64,000 bases of DNA, from positions 3,472,001 through 3,536,000 of the forward strand of contig JABRWF010000003.1 in assembly GCA_018343915.1 (NCBI GenBank). Reading direction: 5' to 3'. Position numbers and translations under genes: made by a program. The stretch is from Agroathelia rolfsii. Taxonomy: Eukaryota > Basidiomycota > Agaricomycetes > Amylocorticiales > Amylocorticiaceae. The notes under the pieces are model-generated. The model saw only the letters and a list, made by a program, of their open reading frames with translations. It did no database searches and was not told the origin of the DNA. Shown piece after piece: positions 1-11,867 of this stretch (the stretch's first letter is position 1; each line of letters starts with the position of its first letter).

Positions 1-456
1 ACAGACACGGACTGGGTTGCGATCATGCGCGATATGGAGTTGTTTGGCCCGCATGCGATGTATCCACAAAATACACCCCCGGTGAACACGCATTTCCGTG
101 CATAGAGCTTTGAAAAAAAGAAAGAAAGAAAAAAAATCCATCTATTCATCTCTCTCTCTCTCTCTCTCTCTTCCCGGCTTTCTTCTTTCTTCGCTCACTG
201 CTTGGTTACTGTTATCGGTTTTTCAATTACGTCTACTATGATCGAGGGCTACTTAATACTATCTTGTATTCACTTGCCAATCCGAGAGATCGCTTATTTA
301 TATACATGTAGCTACCCAATAACAGGCATTTGTAGAATATAGTATGATGACGATGCCGCAAAGAAATACTCAGTTGGATATAATATGCATGCACGCTGAT
401 ACGGGCGTGTGAAGAAGGTTACAACACTATTACTACTACTGTTATTGTTATTACTA
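1..456. other. Terminal non-coding stretch, 3' flank of the zinc-cluster gene
   Basis: No gene seen. It holds an A-rich purine tract (about 109-137), a CT dinucleotide microsatellite (about 148-171) and a TAC/TAT-rich tract near 426-462. The last runs up to the stop codon of the downstream minus-strand gene and makes low-complexity leucine and asparagine ORFs that are not real genes. Confidence 0.6.
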
Positions 457-3400
457 CTACGCTTGCCGATACTGCGTTGTGGGATCATACCCCGCCTCAC
501 GCATGAACGAAGACCACATCTCGGTCATTCTAGCGTCTCGTGGCATCGACCCAGGATGCTGCTGAGCGCCGCCGTCCTGCGCGTGATCGTACATCTCGGG
601 GCGATGTGACGCAGCTACGAGGGTGTGATGCAGATGGTCCACGTCATGAGGATTAGAAGCATACTGCGCTTCGTGATACGAGACGTGGCGCGTTGGCGGT
701 GGCCTTGTAGTAGCCTGTCCGGGCCAGAAGCCCGGTGCCGCAGCCCCGTAGTCTTCTTGCGACTGCAGTCGCGTCGCCTGTCGGGAAATAGACTGCATTT
801 GATGGTTTGGGAGAGCCACGAAGTCGGGCAGCGGCTCCCTCAGGGGTGTCGTCCAGGAACTTGACGAGCCAGCCGGCATGGGGGAGGCACTGGCATTGTA
901 TGGGGCCGACGAGGCGTGAAGAGAGGCCATGGTTGCCGAGTCGCGGTAGCGACTCGATGCGGCGACGTGCGGCTGATCGGCAAAGTCTTCTCTTTCTTGT
1001 GACCTTGACTCTGAACTTTCCACTGTCGTCCCAAGGACGGGTATGTTCGGTGGAAGGAAACGTGTGTGTCCGGCTAGAATCGACAGCTCGTCGTTGAGGC
1101 CACTTTGGGGTAACCAGGTATCTCCTTTCTGTGACTCAGCTAATGCTCGACGTGCCTTTTCCTTGAGTCTTTGCAGTATGGGCTGGAAAATCAGACACTT
1201 GTGTGAGGCGCCAATAATGCTACAACAAACAAAATCAAGAACATACCAAAGCAATAGCGGCGCGATAGTTATGAGGACCTGCTTTGCTAAATAGTTGACA
1301 TGCAAGCTCAAGCTCGGTCATCGCAGGAGCGGCTAGGGGTGAAAGTGGCCCATGCGTAACCACCGTGCCAAACACAATCTTTTTTTTTTTAAAAAAAAGA
1401 AAAAAGGTCAAGAACAGTAAATCGTCAGCGAGATTTTGAGTTCACTCACAGCGGCAGTAAAAGCAAAGGTCCAAAATGCTCCAAAACGTGATGGCAAAAT
1501 ATGATCTACTGCAACCTGGTCTCGGACTGATTTAAGAATAGTTGTTGAAGCTCTGTAAGCTGCTAAGAATGAAGGTGCATAACTGCTGCGCAAAGGATTA
1601 GTAGGATGTTCCAAGATAGCCTGCGCAAAGTAGCTTCGATGGATGTAAAGCAATACTGAAGACATCGGTGAGTGGCAAAGATACGTAACTGTTTAAGTCA
1701 ATACGAACTAGTTTCTCGAACATGCGACAGTATACTCAAATGCAATCTTTGAACACGAGTCATGGCTTCATCTGGGATTGTAGGTCCTGTACCGGTCACG
1801 AGGGCGTCAGCAGCCTCGGGTATCGTAAACTCTCTGACCTTGCGATCAAGCTCGCTGATAGTGGCATAGGAGGGCTGTTTTGAAGACAACATCTGAGCAA
1901 CGACTTCCGAGACACATTCTGCAGAAAAACGGAAGATCCAGGATAAATCTACCAAGAGTTAGTAAAGATTGTGCTAGATCAATTTTAAGCACATGGCTGT
2001 CTACCATTGTTGACTTCACTATCATCCTCGCCGCCAGATTCAGGAAACTTGCAGTCTACATATTGAAGCGAAAAGGCGGGAGGTCGGCCAGTGCTCAGGC
2101 TCTACATTGTTTCAGGAGTTATCACGAGATGTTACCGATGAAAAGTTTCCTGATGCTCACTTGCCAAATGGTAGCCACAAACAAATCCCAGAAAACGAGC
2201 CTGCGTCGTTGTACGATCTAAAGCGATGCTCAATCCAAAGATAGGGCTGCAGATCGAAAAGAGATGTGCAGACCTTATCTTCAAGCCCCCAGCGAGCGCT
2301 ATCTCGATCTGCATAATAGTCAGAACACGTATAATGAAGCTATTTGGTGGGATACCGTACGTAGGCCAACCTAGATGTCACAGGAGGTAAATACCATAAA
2401 AATTCCAAAGACAAAGACAGTCTCACAGATTGAGCTAACTGAGCCGCTAAAGACAGTAAACTCCATGATTCCTCCATGTTTGATTCTTGATCACCGTTGT
2501 CGCAGTTATTCATGGCAGAATAAATACTCATAAGGCGCAGAACTTGAACAGTCGTCAGAGTAGGCTTTTCTAAGACTGATTCAATACATGCCGCAGCTCG
2601 AGCAATCTGGTTATAGTGCTCAGCCTCAGCATCGTTCGGTTCAGCTTCCATTAGACATGCGATAGCAAATATAACAAAAAGCAAGGCCAAGTCGCTTGGA
2701 CTGTTTTCCGTGCCTGTCCCTGGATGATCATTGGCGGAGACATGATTGTAGACTGAAGGAAGTACTTCGGTCATTAGTTGTGCACGAGAGATGCACTGAT
2801 ATATCCATGCTGCCCTATTAAGGTATGTCTCTGATAAAGAACAAGCACGGTCGTAGGCCGGAAGATGCGATGATATTAGTTGCTGCACAGTACTTGCAGA
2901 GCCCATTGGTGTGAAGGGAAAGGCCCTAGAGAAGAACGTAAACTGCTCATTGTTTAGAGATGCCGGAGATTTTGATGAAACTGAGTGATCATCGGGGGTC
3001 AACGCTCGCCCCGAAGATAACTGGCGAGACTTGCGGCGCATTTCGCTCTGATGGGAATGATCAGCTTTTAAACGAGATATGCCATTCTTTACAGACCATA
3101 AGCATTAATTCCGGCCCGCCTAATAGTGATATAAGTAATATGAACGACCACAAAGCGGGAATAATCATACCAGTAGGCCCAAAAAACTGTGATATGCCAT
3201 GAGTTGATATGGACAGTGTTCCAAAGGCGTCCATGACGTCAGCAACCTTCGCATCGTTGGTAACACTTGATAAGTCCGGTTTTTCATCTATCACATCGTC
3301 TTCTGAGCCAATGGGGTCAAGACGCAGAAGAGGGTGAGGCTCTGGTCCATTTTGTTGGCTATGTAGGGCTCCTAGGGCCTCCTCAAGCTGCCTTATTCTT

Positions 3401-3979
3401 TCGCTCATGCGAGAGATACGTCGATGGAGATGTTCAGTAGCGGCCAGGACAAACCTAAGCCATTTTTGAGCGAATTGACGGAGAAAATCCGCCTATTATC
3501 TTACCGTGTGCCTTGTCCAGTAGATAGACTACCTGCATGGTATTAATAAGCTATTTACTATATGTATGCGCTTCTACTCACCGTTAGGACACAGTGCGGC
3601 ACATCCTCGCCTCTGATTACCTGGATCAACAACACGAAGGATTATTACTGTCTTATACGCACTTGACAAGACTGGCACGGTATTTGCTTGTCACACTTGA
3701 TCTTAAGCCTAAAATCCTCTTATATTAGAGCGGGTAATCAAGAAACAAATTTGGCAGTTAAATATGTTGCACCTGCGGCACTCCGCACCTATCGTAGCAG
3801 ACGTAAGTGTACATTCGAGGATGCCCATGCGATCAGTAGAACTTACAAGAGATCTCCCCTCTGTTCCTTTTTAGCTCAATTTCCCAGGACTGACCACCAT
3901 CATACTTGAGTGGCGGTTCCTCTGTGTCTTTTCGGCTGGCCCGTCGTTTGAGCTTGGATTGGGGAGGTTCAGCAGGCAT
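457..3979 (-). CDS. Zn(II)2Cys6 fungal transcription factor
   Basis: Nuclear DNA-binding regulator of unknown target. Start at 3979 gives MPAEPPQSKLKRRASRK, a basic N-terminus. The zinc cluster is spread over four exons (3979-3847, 3788-3773, 3708-3663, 3612-3582). It reads CAECRRLKIKCDKQIPCQSC and then QRRGCAALCPNG, so all six zinc-binding cysteines are present. Exons 3532-3505 and 3454-3171 follow, with the linker helix MSERIRQLEEALGALHSQQ (dimerising coiled coil) and a GISQFFGPTG motif. About 3080-1400 covers the helical fungal_trans-type middle region (LMSIYSAMNN, SWSLLSLAAQLAQSVRL). The last intron lies about 1239-1178; the final exon begins PILQRLKEKARRALAESQ and ends in a Ser/Pro/Gln-rich tail, probably activating. 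Middle exon borders are not fully resolved. It resembles regulators that agaricomycete annotations group near XlnR, but no specific orthologue is claimed. Confidence 0.85.
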
Positions 3980-6294
3980 TGTACCAGGAGGTGTATACAA
4001 TATGGTGGTTTAACAGAAAGAATGCAGCGGTGCTGTCCGAGACCGCAGTCTATAGACATGGTTCCGTTTGACTAATGACCGGCGGCAGAAATAATGTAGA
4101 TGTATCGGGACGGTGTTCGAGCAAGTTTTCGGATCAGACTCTTTTCCAACGGCATCCAATTCGTTATTTTCCAGGGACATCTTACTTGCCACCTTCTCAG
4201 CGTTTCGTATGAATATGCGGTGCACTGACACATCGTACCATTGAAAAACAAGGTAAGAAACCGGTCTTGAATACATAACTGGAATACAAATACCCTGCCT
4301 GCGGCCGTTGTCGACTGTCCGAGGATCGGACTTTCAGCGCACTCATGGATTAGTGGTTTATCCACTGAGTAGGCTGTACCCCGCATGTCCATTCAAGGCA
4401 TCTTGATGACGTTTCAGCCCTCTGCGTTATCAGATACAACTAAATAGATTATGCCTGGGGGTCACTTCGAATGTAATTTAAATCTGAGGCAACGGTCCGT
4501 GTTAACCGGTGACCGCGGGTTGTAGTCCCCGGGAGGGGGAGTAGCACACCGGGGAAGCAAACATTCGTCGCACTTGACCATGACAACAGATTACGACGAC
4601 AACTATCCCAGCCACATGTAAATCCAGGAGATCCTTTTGCTTTTTCTTCGAGAGTTCTGAAAAGCCACAGGACTAACATTTTTTACAGCCTTTACATCAA
4701 TTGCCACTAAAAATCCCTGCCAAGTGATTGGATCACAACATCAAGGAAAGACTCCGAGTCGTGTATGGACTGATTTGTAATGGCAACAGATTAATAACTT
4801 GGACCCATTGAGTCTTTCCGCTTTTACTTGTAAATGCGCTTACAATGTGGCCGATCATCATATGATAAAATGAAAAACTGTGCCGATTGCTGCGCTGCCA
4901 TTCAAGTTTTCTCGCTTACATAGGAGCGCCTGACTACGCATTGTGAATGCCAATGCGACACCAGACAGTTTACCAAGGCAAGGAACGTGTCATACCAGCG
5001 CCCTAACTACTACCGTCTTTTCAATTATGATTCGTAGGTGGAAACGGCTACTACATCCAGCATCATTTACACCAACGTCTAATGCTACTGAAGATTGATG
5101 TAAATTGGGACCGGGAGCTGATATGGCTAGCTCCTGGCCGAACAATCGCGTCATCTCTTTCGAGCGACTATTAGTGTGAATCTTAATGAAGAGTTCGGAA
5201 GCCTGTTATCACAGTATTAGTGTATCAGGAACACTAAGAAATTAACAATCATACAGCCTCTCGCGATTTTCGAAAGGTTTTTTCTTGTACTATATACAAC
5301 TAACACGTCTCCGGTATGTGGCTGCGATATGATTCTCACTGTCACTGGGCCCTCTATACACCAGCATAGATTCAGATTAATTTATTGATACTTTCATGCT
5401 TCGAATAAGTACTATATGTCCTGCTTCCGGAGAAATTTCGGAGTTATATGGTTGTAAAAACTATTTCCAAAGCAAGTGTGCAGTGATGTCCAGTGCATGG
5501 AAACAATCTTAGTGCCAACAGCGCAGTATAAAAAACCTTTGTACCTCGATGCTAACCATTTATACCTGCTAGTAGCCGAGTTCAGGCTTGAGCTGATCCA
5601 ATGCGTATGACAAGCCGCAGCTCCGATCATGCGGTATATACATTTTTATCACGCTTTTAGCGGTGGCGCTACTAGTAGTGCGTACTGTATTAGCTGATGT
5701 GCAACGGCTTCTTACTTATGTCTTGCTACTTTGAGGACCGCCTGGGTTTGTAGTCATTGGCCATATGCCATCCAATGAAGCTTTTGACCACGTCATCTTC
5801 CGAGTTTGAAGAGAGGTTGAAGGTTTGTTAAGAACTAAAGAAAAGGTCATTTGATGTCGAAAGCCTCCCGACTTCTGTAGTAGGAACTGGTGGGTGCATA
5901 TGCACAAGGGCATAATAATCAACATTTATATCTACCAACAGCTTATATACACCGATCCATATTGATATTAGCATGGAGCTGTCATACACATGGTCCTCTG
6001 GTCATCAATTCCACCGTGATTCTGATTCGCATGTAATCTATAAGACCAGCCACGTTTGTAACTATAAATGCTAACAAGTTATCTAATCTGAAGTTCAAGC
6101 TTACAATGTAATCGCGGTCAAATCCCGGGGATTACATGACCTAGTTAGATGAACCAACTTCAATTCTCCGACATACCACGTTGCCCTGGTCATGTATGAT
6201 CGTATTTTTCCGTTATACTGGATGCGCACCGCGACCGCTGGTATAAAACTATGGGAGATAGTCAACTATCCCTCGACGACCGTAGCCAGCAAAA
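3980..6294. other. 2.3 kb intergenic stretch, no convincing gene
   Basis: Several short minus-strand ORFs (about 4010-4390, 4449-4679, 5412-5630, 5716-5925) lack recognisable motifs and lack spliceable partners. The AT-rich composition looks non-coding. The part just above 3979 should contain the promoter and 5' leader of the transcription factor. A small inverted repeat (6106-6113 with 6130-6137, arms ATGTAATC/GATTACAT) surrounds a CCCGGG core. Confidence 0.5.
6242..6249 (+). promoter_or_regulatory. TATA-like box of the CE16 esterase gene
   Basis: TATAAAAC lies 46 bases before the ATG at 6295. The distance implies a very short leader. Confidence 0.4.
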
Positions 6295-7982
6295 ATGATA
6301 TCCCGCGTTTTGCTTGCATCCTTAGCTTGCCAGGCTGCTAGTCTTGTTCTGGCCCAACAGGGCGCATATCAGCAATGTGTGTTAACGCTACCATTTGTGT
6401 TACCAAGCTTTTACTAATTTGGTGTATCATAGGTGGAGGAGAGAACTGGACAGGAGCTACAACTTGTGTCTCGGGGTATACGAGTTTTATACGTTTGTGA
6501 ATTAAAACTTCTCGACTGAAAGTTTGTTTTTACATGAAGATATTCTTGCGTCTATGACAATGCCTACTATAGTCAATGCGTTCCCTCGTCCGGCTCAGCA
6601 TCTACGAGCACAACCACGAGCGCTACCAAGACATCGTCCAGCACTAGCACTACTACTCACACTTCTACTACAACTTCATCAAGTGCTACTGCTACTTCAA
6701 CATCGCTTGCAGATGCCAACTTCATCTTCAGCTTGTGAGTTGTAACAATCTCCTGAGTTCATCCCAAATATTTAGCGTGATCTTTCGACGTCTCTAGCGG
6801 AGATTCGTACACTCAAACCGGTTTCAACCAGACAACGGGTACCCTCCCAGTGCCTGGCAATCCCCTTGGAAACCCGACCTACCCCGTTTGTGAATACATA
6901 GGTTCTCTGTTTTCACCTCCTAACTCTTTATGGTAGGGCTACACTGCCGTTGGAGGCACCAACTGGATCGATGTGTTGACTGTGGAGTATAACACATCTT
7001 TAGTTCTCACATGGAACTTTGCCTATGGTGGAGCAACCATTAATGCAAGCTTGTACGTCTGGACATTTCTCAACACCGAAATTAGATGCTGAAGGAATTG
7101 ATTAGGGTTGCACCCTACGAATCGACTGTCCTCTCGCTCGCGGATCAAGTAAACGAGTTCTTAACAAGCGCAGCTTCTAAGCCCGCTGCGGCGCCTTGGA
7201 CAAGCGAAAACGCTCTCTTCACCATTTGGATCGGTATCAACGACATTGGAAACAGCTACTACGAGAGTGGGAATCGATCAGCCTTTGCAGAAGTTTTGTT
7301 GGCGAACGAGTTTGAACTCGTCCAGCAACTTTAGTACGAATTCTTCTTTCATTCGTCATAATCACACACGCTTACATCCGTTATCATCAAAGTAACGCTG
7401 GTGCAAGGAATTTCTTGTGGAACAATGTTCCCCCTATCTGGGCATCACCTTTGGTAGATTGCTAAAACTGGTCGTAGCTGTGGTGACGCACTAATTATTC
7501 CTCAAAGATGATATCTCAGGGATCTAGCGCCCAGGCCTTGGAAGAGAGCGTCATTATTGACTTCAACCAAAGGCTTGAGAACCATATCGCCTCTTTCAAA
7601 GCCAGCAACACGGGTGTATGTATTGCTACATGGTCTATAGATTATACATACTAAGTCTTCTTCAGGTCAACACTTGGTTCTTCGACGCCTACACGGCTTT
7701 CAGCACTATTATTGCCTCTCCGACAACTTATGGCTTCGTTGATAACACCTCGTACGGAAACACCGGCGATTTCTGGGGGTGAGCACAAGATGTTTCCTAT
7801 CTCATCCGCTTGCTGACTTGCGTATCAACATTTTAGCAATGACTACCACCCTTCGAGTAAGCAGGAAATGTTCATCAGTGGACGATGATATAATGCTAAT
7901 GATCCAACTTTTTAACATAGGTGCTGCTCAGGACATCTTCGGCTCACAAATCGGAGCCCTTCTCAACAAGACAATTTGGTAA
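6295..7982 (+). CDS. Secreted CBM1-GDSL (CE16-type) carbohydrate acetylesterase
   Basis: Probably removes acetyl groups from plant cell-wall oligosaccharides outside the cell. Start 6295 gives a signal peptide (MISRVLLASLACQAASLVLA) followed directly by a cellulose-binding CBM1. That module is split over three exons (6295-6376, 6433-6475, from 6540). Joined, they give YQQCGGENWTGATTC, VSGYSCVYDN and AYYSQC, which carry the full set of CBM1 cysteines and aromatics. A Ser/Thr linker follows to 6734. The SGNH catalytic domain shows block I GDSYTQ (Ser nucleophile, exon from 6798), YGGAT (block II Gly), GINDIGNSYY (block III Asn) and NDYHPS (block V Asp/His). All four blocks are intact, so it should be active. 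The C-terminus is LLNKTIW with stop at 7980-7982. CE16 is favoured over other GDSL families because of the GDSYTQTGF and GINDIG spacing. Confidence 0.9.
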
Positions 7983-8367
7983 TCTTTTTGCGATAGGAAA
8001 TTCGACGAAGGGGGGTTTATAATAGGACGGGACAACAGGATGACACGCTTTCCATTCTTCATATAGATAGGGAACAAAAGTGCATCCAAAGGGCTCAACT
8101 CAAGTAGTCAAATGCCTTTCATCCTGGAAAAATAAATTGAAAGCATTTCTATGATACATTGTTAACCAGGATGATCCTTATGAAGCGTGGTCTATCATCA
8201 AAAAAGTGAAAATACTCAATACAGAAATTTTACAAATCCTTAAACTCGAACCTCGTATCGAAGAGATGAAAACGTGGTTGTAATAGCTTGACAGTCGTCA
8301 GAATATAGAGCATTAGAAGGGTTAGAAATATATAACGTGGTCACGACTGCAACTGAGCCAAAAATGC
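7983..8367. other. Convergent intergenic stretch
   Basis: Shared 3' flank of the plus-strand esterase and the minus-strand Cys-rich gene. It is AT-rich with no ORF of note. Confidence 0.5.
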
Positions 8368-11081
8368 CTATTGAGATATCGCATCCTGTGAACGAGTGAT
8401 ATGGGAGGTGTTGACATGGGCGATAGGCGTTGATGACGGCGATCTTGATCGTGCAACGCCAATCTCTTCCTCGACTCGGGCACGTTTGTGGGCTGCATCA
8501 GGAATTTCGAAATGATCCTTGTCTTCCTCCAATTCTTGCGATGATCGCTTGCGATCCCGAGCTTCGACTGAGGATGGAGGGGATTGCGGCGCACCAGCCG
8601 TAGCATCAGCTGGACTCGGACATCGTGGCCGGCGCCTTAATGGAGTTATGAGTAGTCGGGATGGTGTTGCTGAGCGTTTGGATATTCGTCTGGGAGACTC
8701 CACAGACAGGCGAGCTTTCTTGAGTGGTGTAGTATTTTTTCGATCAGTGGTAGAATACCGATCATGCACACCATAGACCAAGGAAATGCCATCCGCGTCT
8801 GTTCTAGATGGCCGAATAGGGGACTCCAACGCTGTCCGTTTCCTAGATGATGTAATCGGTGTTAAAGTAAGCTTCTTCGAGGCATGTGGAGTGAATTTTC
8901 TCTCTTCGGAGTCTTCGAAATCATTCTCGAGCTGCTCCCCCGAATCAACAGAGCTAAGCGTATCTGAATCGTCTTCTTGCGGTCCCTCTACTGTAATCTC
9001 GTCCTCGAGTGCATTGACACCAGGTTGTTGGATGGTTTGCAACCGTGTCACATTGTCGCCTTCCTCTCCTACCTCTTCATCCCAATCATCCGAGTACGTA
9101 TCAGTGCCGTCTGAGAGCTCTTCGTTGTAATCATCTTCATCACCTAGAGCGTTGTTGTATGTCGCACATTCATCCGGATAAAGGAGGTCGGCAGCCGTCT
9201 TGGGCGAAGACTTTGGAGGTCTAGCTTTGTTAACAATCTGAACCTGTCGCGGGGCAGTCTGCGAAGGAGTGTTTCCTGACGCTATGTTTGCTTTCACCAT
9301 TGCGCGTTCACAGATACTGCAACGACAATGGTATATGGGTGCAGAAACATCTCGCCAGACCTAAAAAAAAGCGCATATATGATTATCCTAAATATTGAAG
9401 CCCACAGAAATGGCTTACCGCGGTGAACGCCTGCATGGTATATTGCGGAAAACCCATAGATGTAACAGGTACGTAAGGGATATTGTGTAATAACTCAGGT
9501 ACCTTCAAAACAGGAGAAACGGGTATGGACACTTGAGGAGCTGATGATGCTGCGTCAATCTTTTCGTTTGTTGGCGGAGGCGACGGTGTTGTTCGTAGCG
9601 TTGAAGTGGACAACACGGGACTGGTTGTGCTGCCAGAATGGGAGCCATCAGACTTGCTTGATTTGACGGACAACTCGTCAGAGCGCTCTTCTTCGAGACG
9701 TCTTCTACGCGCTTCGTTGGCCTTGCGTTCCAGCCAGTCCACACCATTGTACCATATCCCTTCTTCCTCTCGCAAATAGGCGAGAACATTCTCCATGTCC
9801 ATTTTGGACGCGCGTGCGGCAGGATCCACTCCTTCTATGCTGGATTCAATGACGATTTTGCGAACAAGATTTCGCAAGGGAGGCATAAGGATGATGCGTA
9901 GCTGACGAACGTGAGCTTGAAGGATTTGCTCGCATAAACTGAATGTTGAAGGGATGGGCATAGAGATGACAGCTTTCGTCGGATGCTCGGAATCTGGATC
10001 CACATCATCCATGGTCCACGGACATGGATGAAAAGCACGTGGTGTAGTCGATTGTCCGGGGACATGGTATTTGTACCACGTATCAGCTGGGCTGAGCCAC
10101 AGTCCATCCATGATTCGCGTTCGGGCCCAATCGCCCATGGCAAGTTCACGTACACCACCTGATTCCTCCGTCATCCCAAGCAACTCGGCGTCATCGTAAT
10201 CGTACTCCTCGTCATCTTCTGGATCGCCATTTACGGTATGGGCATATCGCGAGGCAGCGATGGCTTGATTAAGCATATCTGTCATCCGGGTATTTTTTCG
10301 CAGCCAGTATTTTTCCATCCCAACAGTGATGACATCCCGTACAGTTCCTTCACCCACGTCAAGGAAAGCTTCGATTGCTTGAAGTGTTTCCCAGTCAACG
10401 CCATCTTCAGTCCAAAGGCCATCTTCTATCCCAAGTGCCGCACGCGCCGTCCAATCATCCTTCACTTTGTTCCAGATTGCTTCGTGCCTGCAATTGCGAC
10501 AAGTGGCGAGGGGAGTTTGTGGACTCCATGGCTCCGTGTCATCATTCTCGAAGATACCCCATCTTTCGTTTGTAGTGAGGCAAACAGTGCAGTAAGCGGT
10601 TATTGGGGCTTCCTGGTGGTGGCGGCATAAGGGAACGTCTCCAAGGTGAATGGTTAAAGCAGGTTTGTTGTCGAGGTCAGCATTCATCAAACCCACAGGT
10701 GATTGAGGATTATTGATTCGACAGACGGCACAGCTACTGCCTGCAATCCGTATAAAGCGTCGGTATGGCGAGACTTGGAGATTGCGCAGTCCACTCCAGG
10801 CGACGCTGCCTCCCAAATGGATGGGTCTAGCAGGTAAGCTTCCTAAGACGATGTTGGAGATGTTCATTGGATCCAGTGCAGCCAGAGCATGATGCCAAAA
10901 GCCATGGGTTTCGACTGGTATTTGTGAAAGAGATTTAGAATATACGCGTGATATGAACGAGATCATACATACGCGCCATGCTCCAAGCAGGCGTGACAGC
11001 CATTAGATTTGACAATACGAGCGAATCGCGATACATTTGGAACGTAGCCTTGTTTAGCCAGAACTCGGGGGGATCCCACAT
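8368..11081 (-). CDS. Unrecognised Cys/His-rich protein with acidic, disordered tail
   Basis: Function unknown. A Met at 11081 opens MWDPPEFWLNKATFQMYRDS. An intron (donor at 10972) joins WSMA to LETHGFWHHALAAL and then a 500-codon exon. That exon carries putative zinc-binding pairs: CAVC, CRHH, YCTVC and CRNC within about 90 residues, like a degenerate B-box/RING-type module. A second intron ends near 9363 and leads into VWRDVSAPIYHCRCSIC, another Cys pair. After that come about 300 low-complexity residues with acidic runs (DEDDYNEELSDGTDTYSDDW) and basic Ser/Pro segments, suggesting a nuclear protein. The start is uncertain: the same frame stays open to an AG at 11184, so one or more upstream exons are likely. 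It resembles nothing I can name. Confidence 0.75.
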
Positions 11082-11867
11082 GATTGGACATGGTGAGCTT
11101 GCGGCATGTTCAATAAGAGCATACGTTGCAATCAGTCTACATAGAAGGCCGGGTGACTTGTTGAGTGGTGTGGCAAAGCTGTGCTATGCAATGAGATCGT
11201 TACGGACCGTACAAGGTCTGGCGGAAGCAAATGCCAAGAATGCTGGGAGACACTCTGCTTTCCTTTAAATGGTCTATGCACAGACGACATAATGAACGGG
11301 TTTCTGACCACCGCGATCCACAGTCTGTGTTGATATGCGAGTGTATGATGATGGTTTTGGCTTCACGAAAGCGCACAGGCGGCGGAAGAAACAACATTGT
11401 GACATGCACTGTCACGTCACATGCGCACGGACCACCCGATGTTGACGTTTCTTATTCTCGGCCAGGCTATTGTTCCATTTGAAGATGAGTTTCTGATGTT
11501 TCCAACCAACAATACAAACACACTGGGATCCATGCTACGGGTGAAATCATTGACTTATGTTCAAAACCTAGTGTGATTCGAGGACCTCATTATCAGGGCC
11601 CGTCACTGTACACAGGACATACGAACACCAGCCAGTCTTCACAACGCTACTCGAATTTGATGCAGATCTGATGCTTTGAGTGAGAATCCATATTTATTAG
11701 GAAATGTGAGATATGATGCAGAAATCGGAAATGGTGAACGTAGAAATGAGGAAAAGCTATGATTCAAAACAAGTGAATGAAAACAATAACAATGCACTCG
11801 TAAAACAAGATGAACATCAACCAATGAGAGAAAGCCCGGGGAATAATATGATGACAGGTATGAAAGA
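11082..11867. other. Intergenic stretch, possible extra 5' exon of the Cys-rich gene
   Basis: From 11183 to 11082 the minus strand is open in the frame of the downstream gene, reading HSFATPLNKSPGLLCRLIAT. It is preceded by TAG at 11186-11184, which can serve as a splice acceptor. No matching donor exon was settled. The remainder looks non-coding. Confidence 0.35.

Noticed and set aside
409..609. Leucine-rich plus-strand ORF
   Set aside because: Product of a TAC/TAT low-complexity tract overlapping the 3' end of the minus-strand regulator.
457..1311. Transmembrane segment (VLITIAPLLLWYVLDFVCCSII) at the start of the 284-codon minus-strand ORF
   Set aside because: It is a wrong-frame read across an intron. 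With the intron about 1239-1178 removed, the true frame reads ELELACQLFSK..YRAAIAL joined to PILQRLKEKARRALAESQ, a soluble C-terminal region of the transcription factor.
1379..1398. T10-A8 palindromic run
   Set aside because: Simple homopolymer junction inside an intron of the transcription factor gene; no function implied.
8519..9130. Two plus-strand Ser-rich ORFs of 85 and 114 codons
   Set aside because: Antisense shadows of the acidic, Ser-rich tail of the minus-strand Cys-rich gene.
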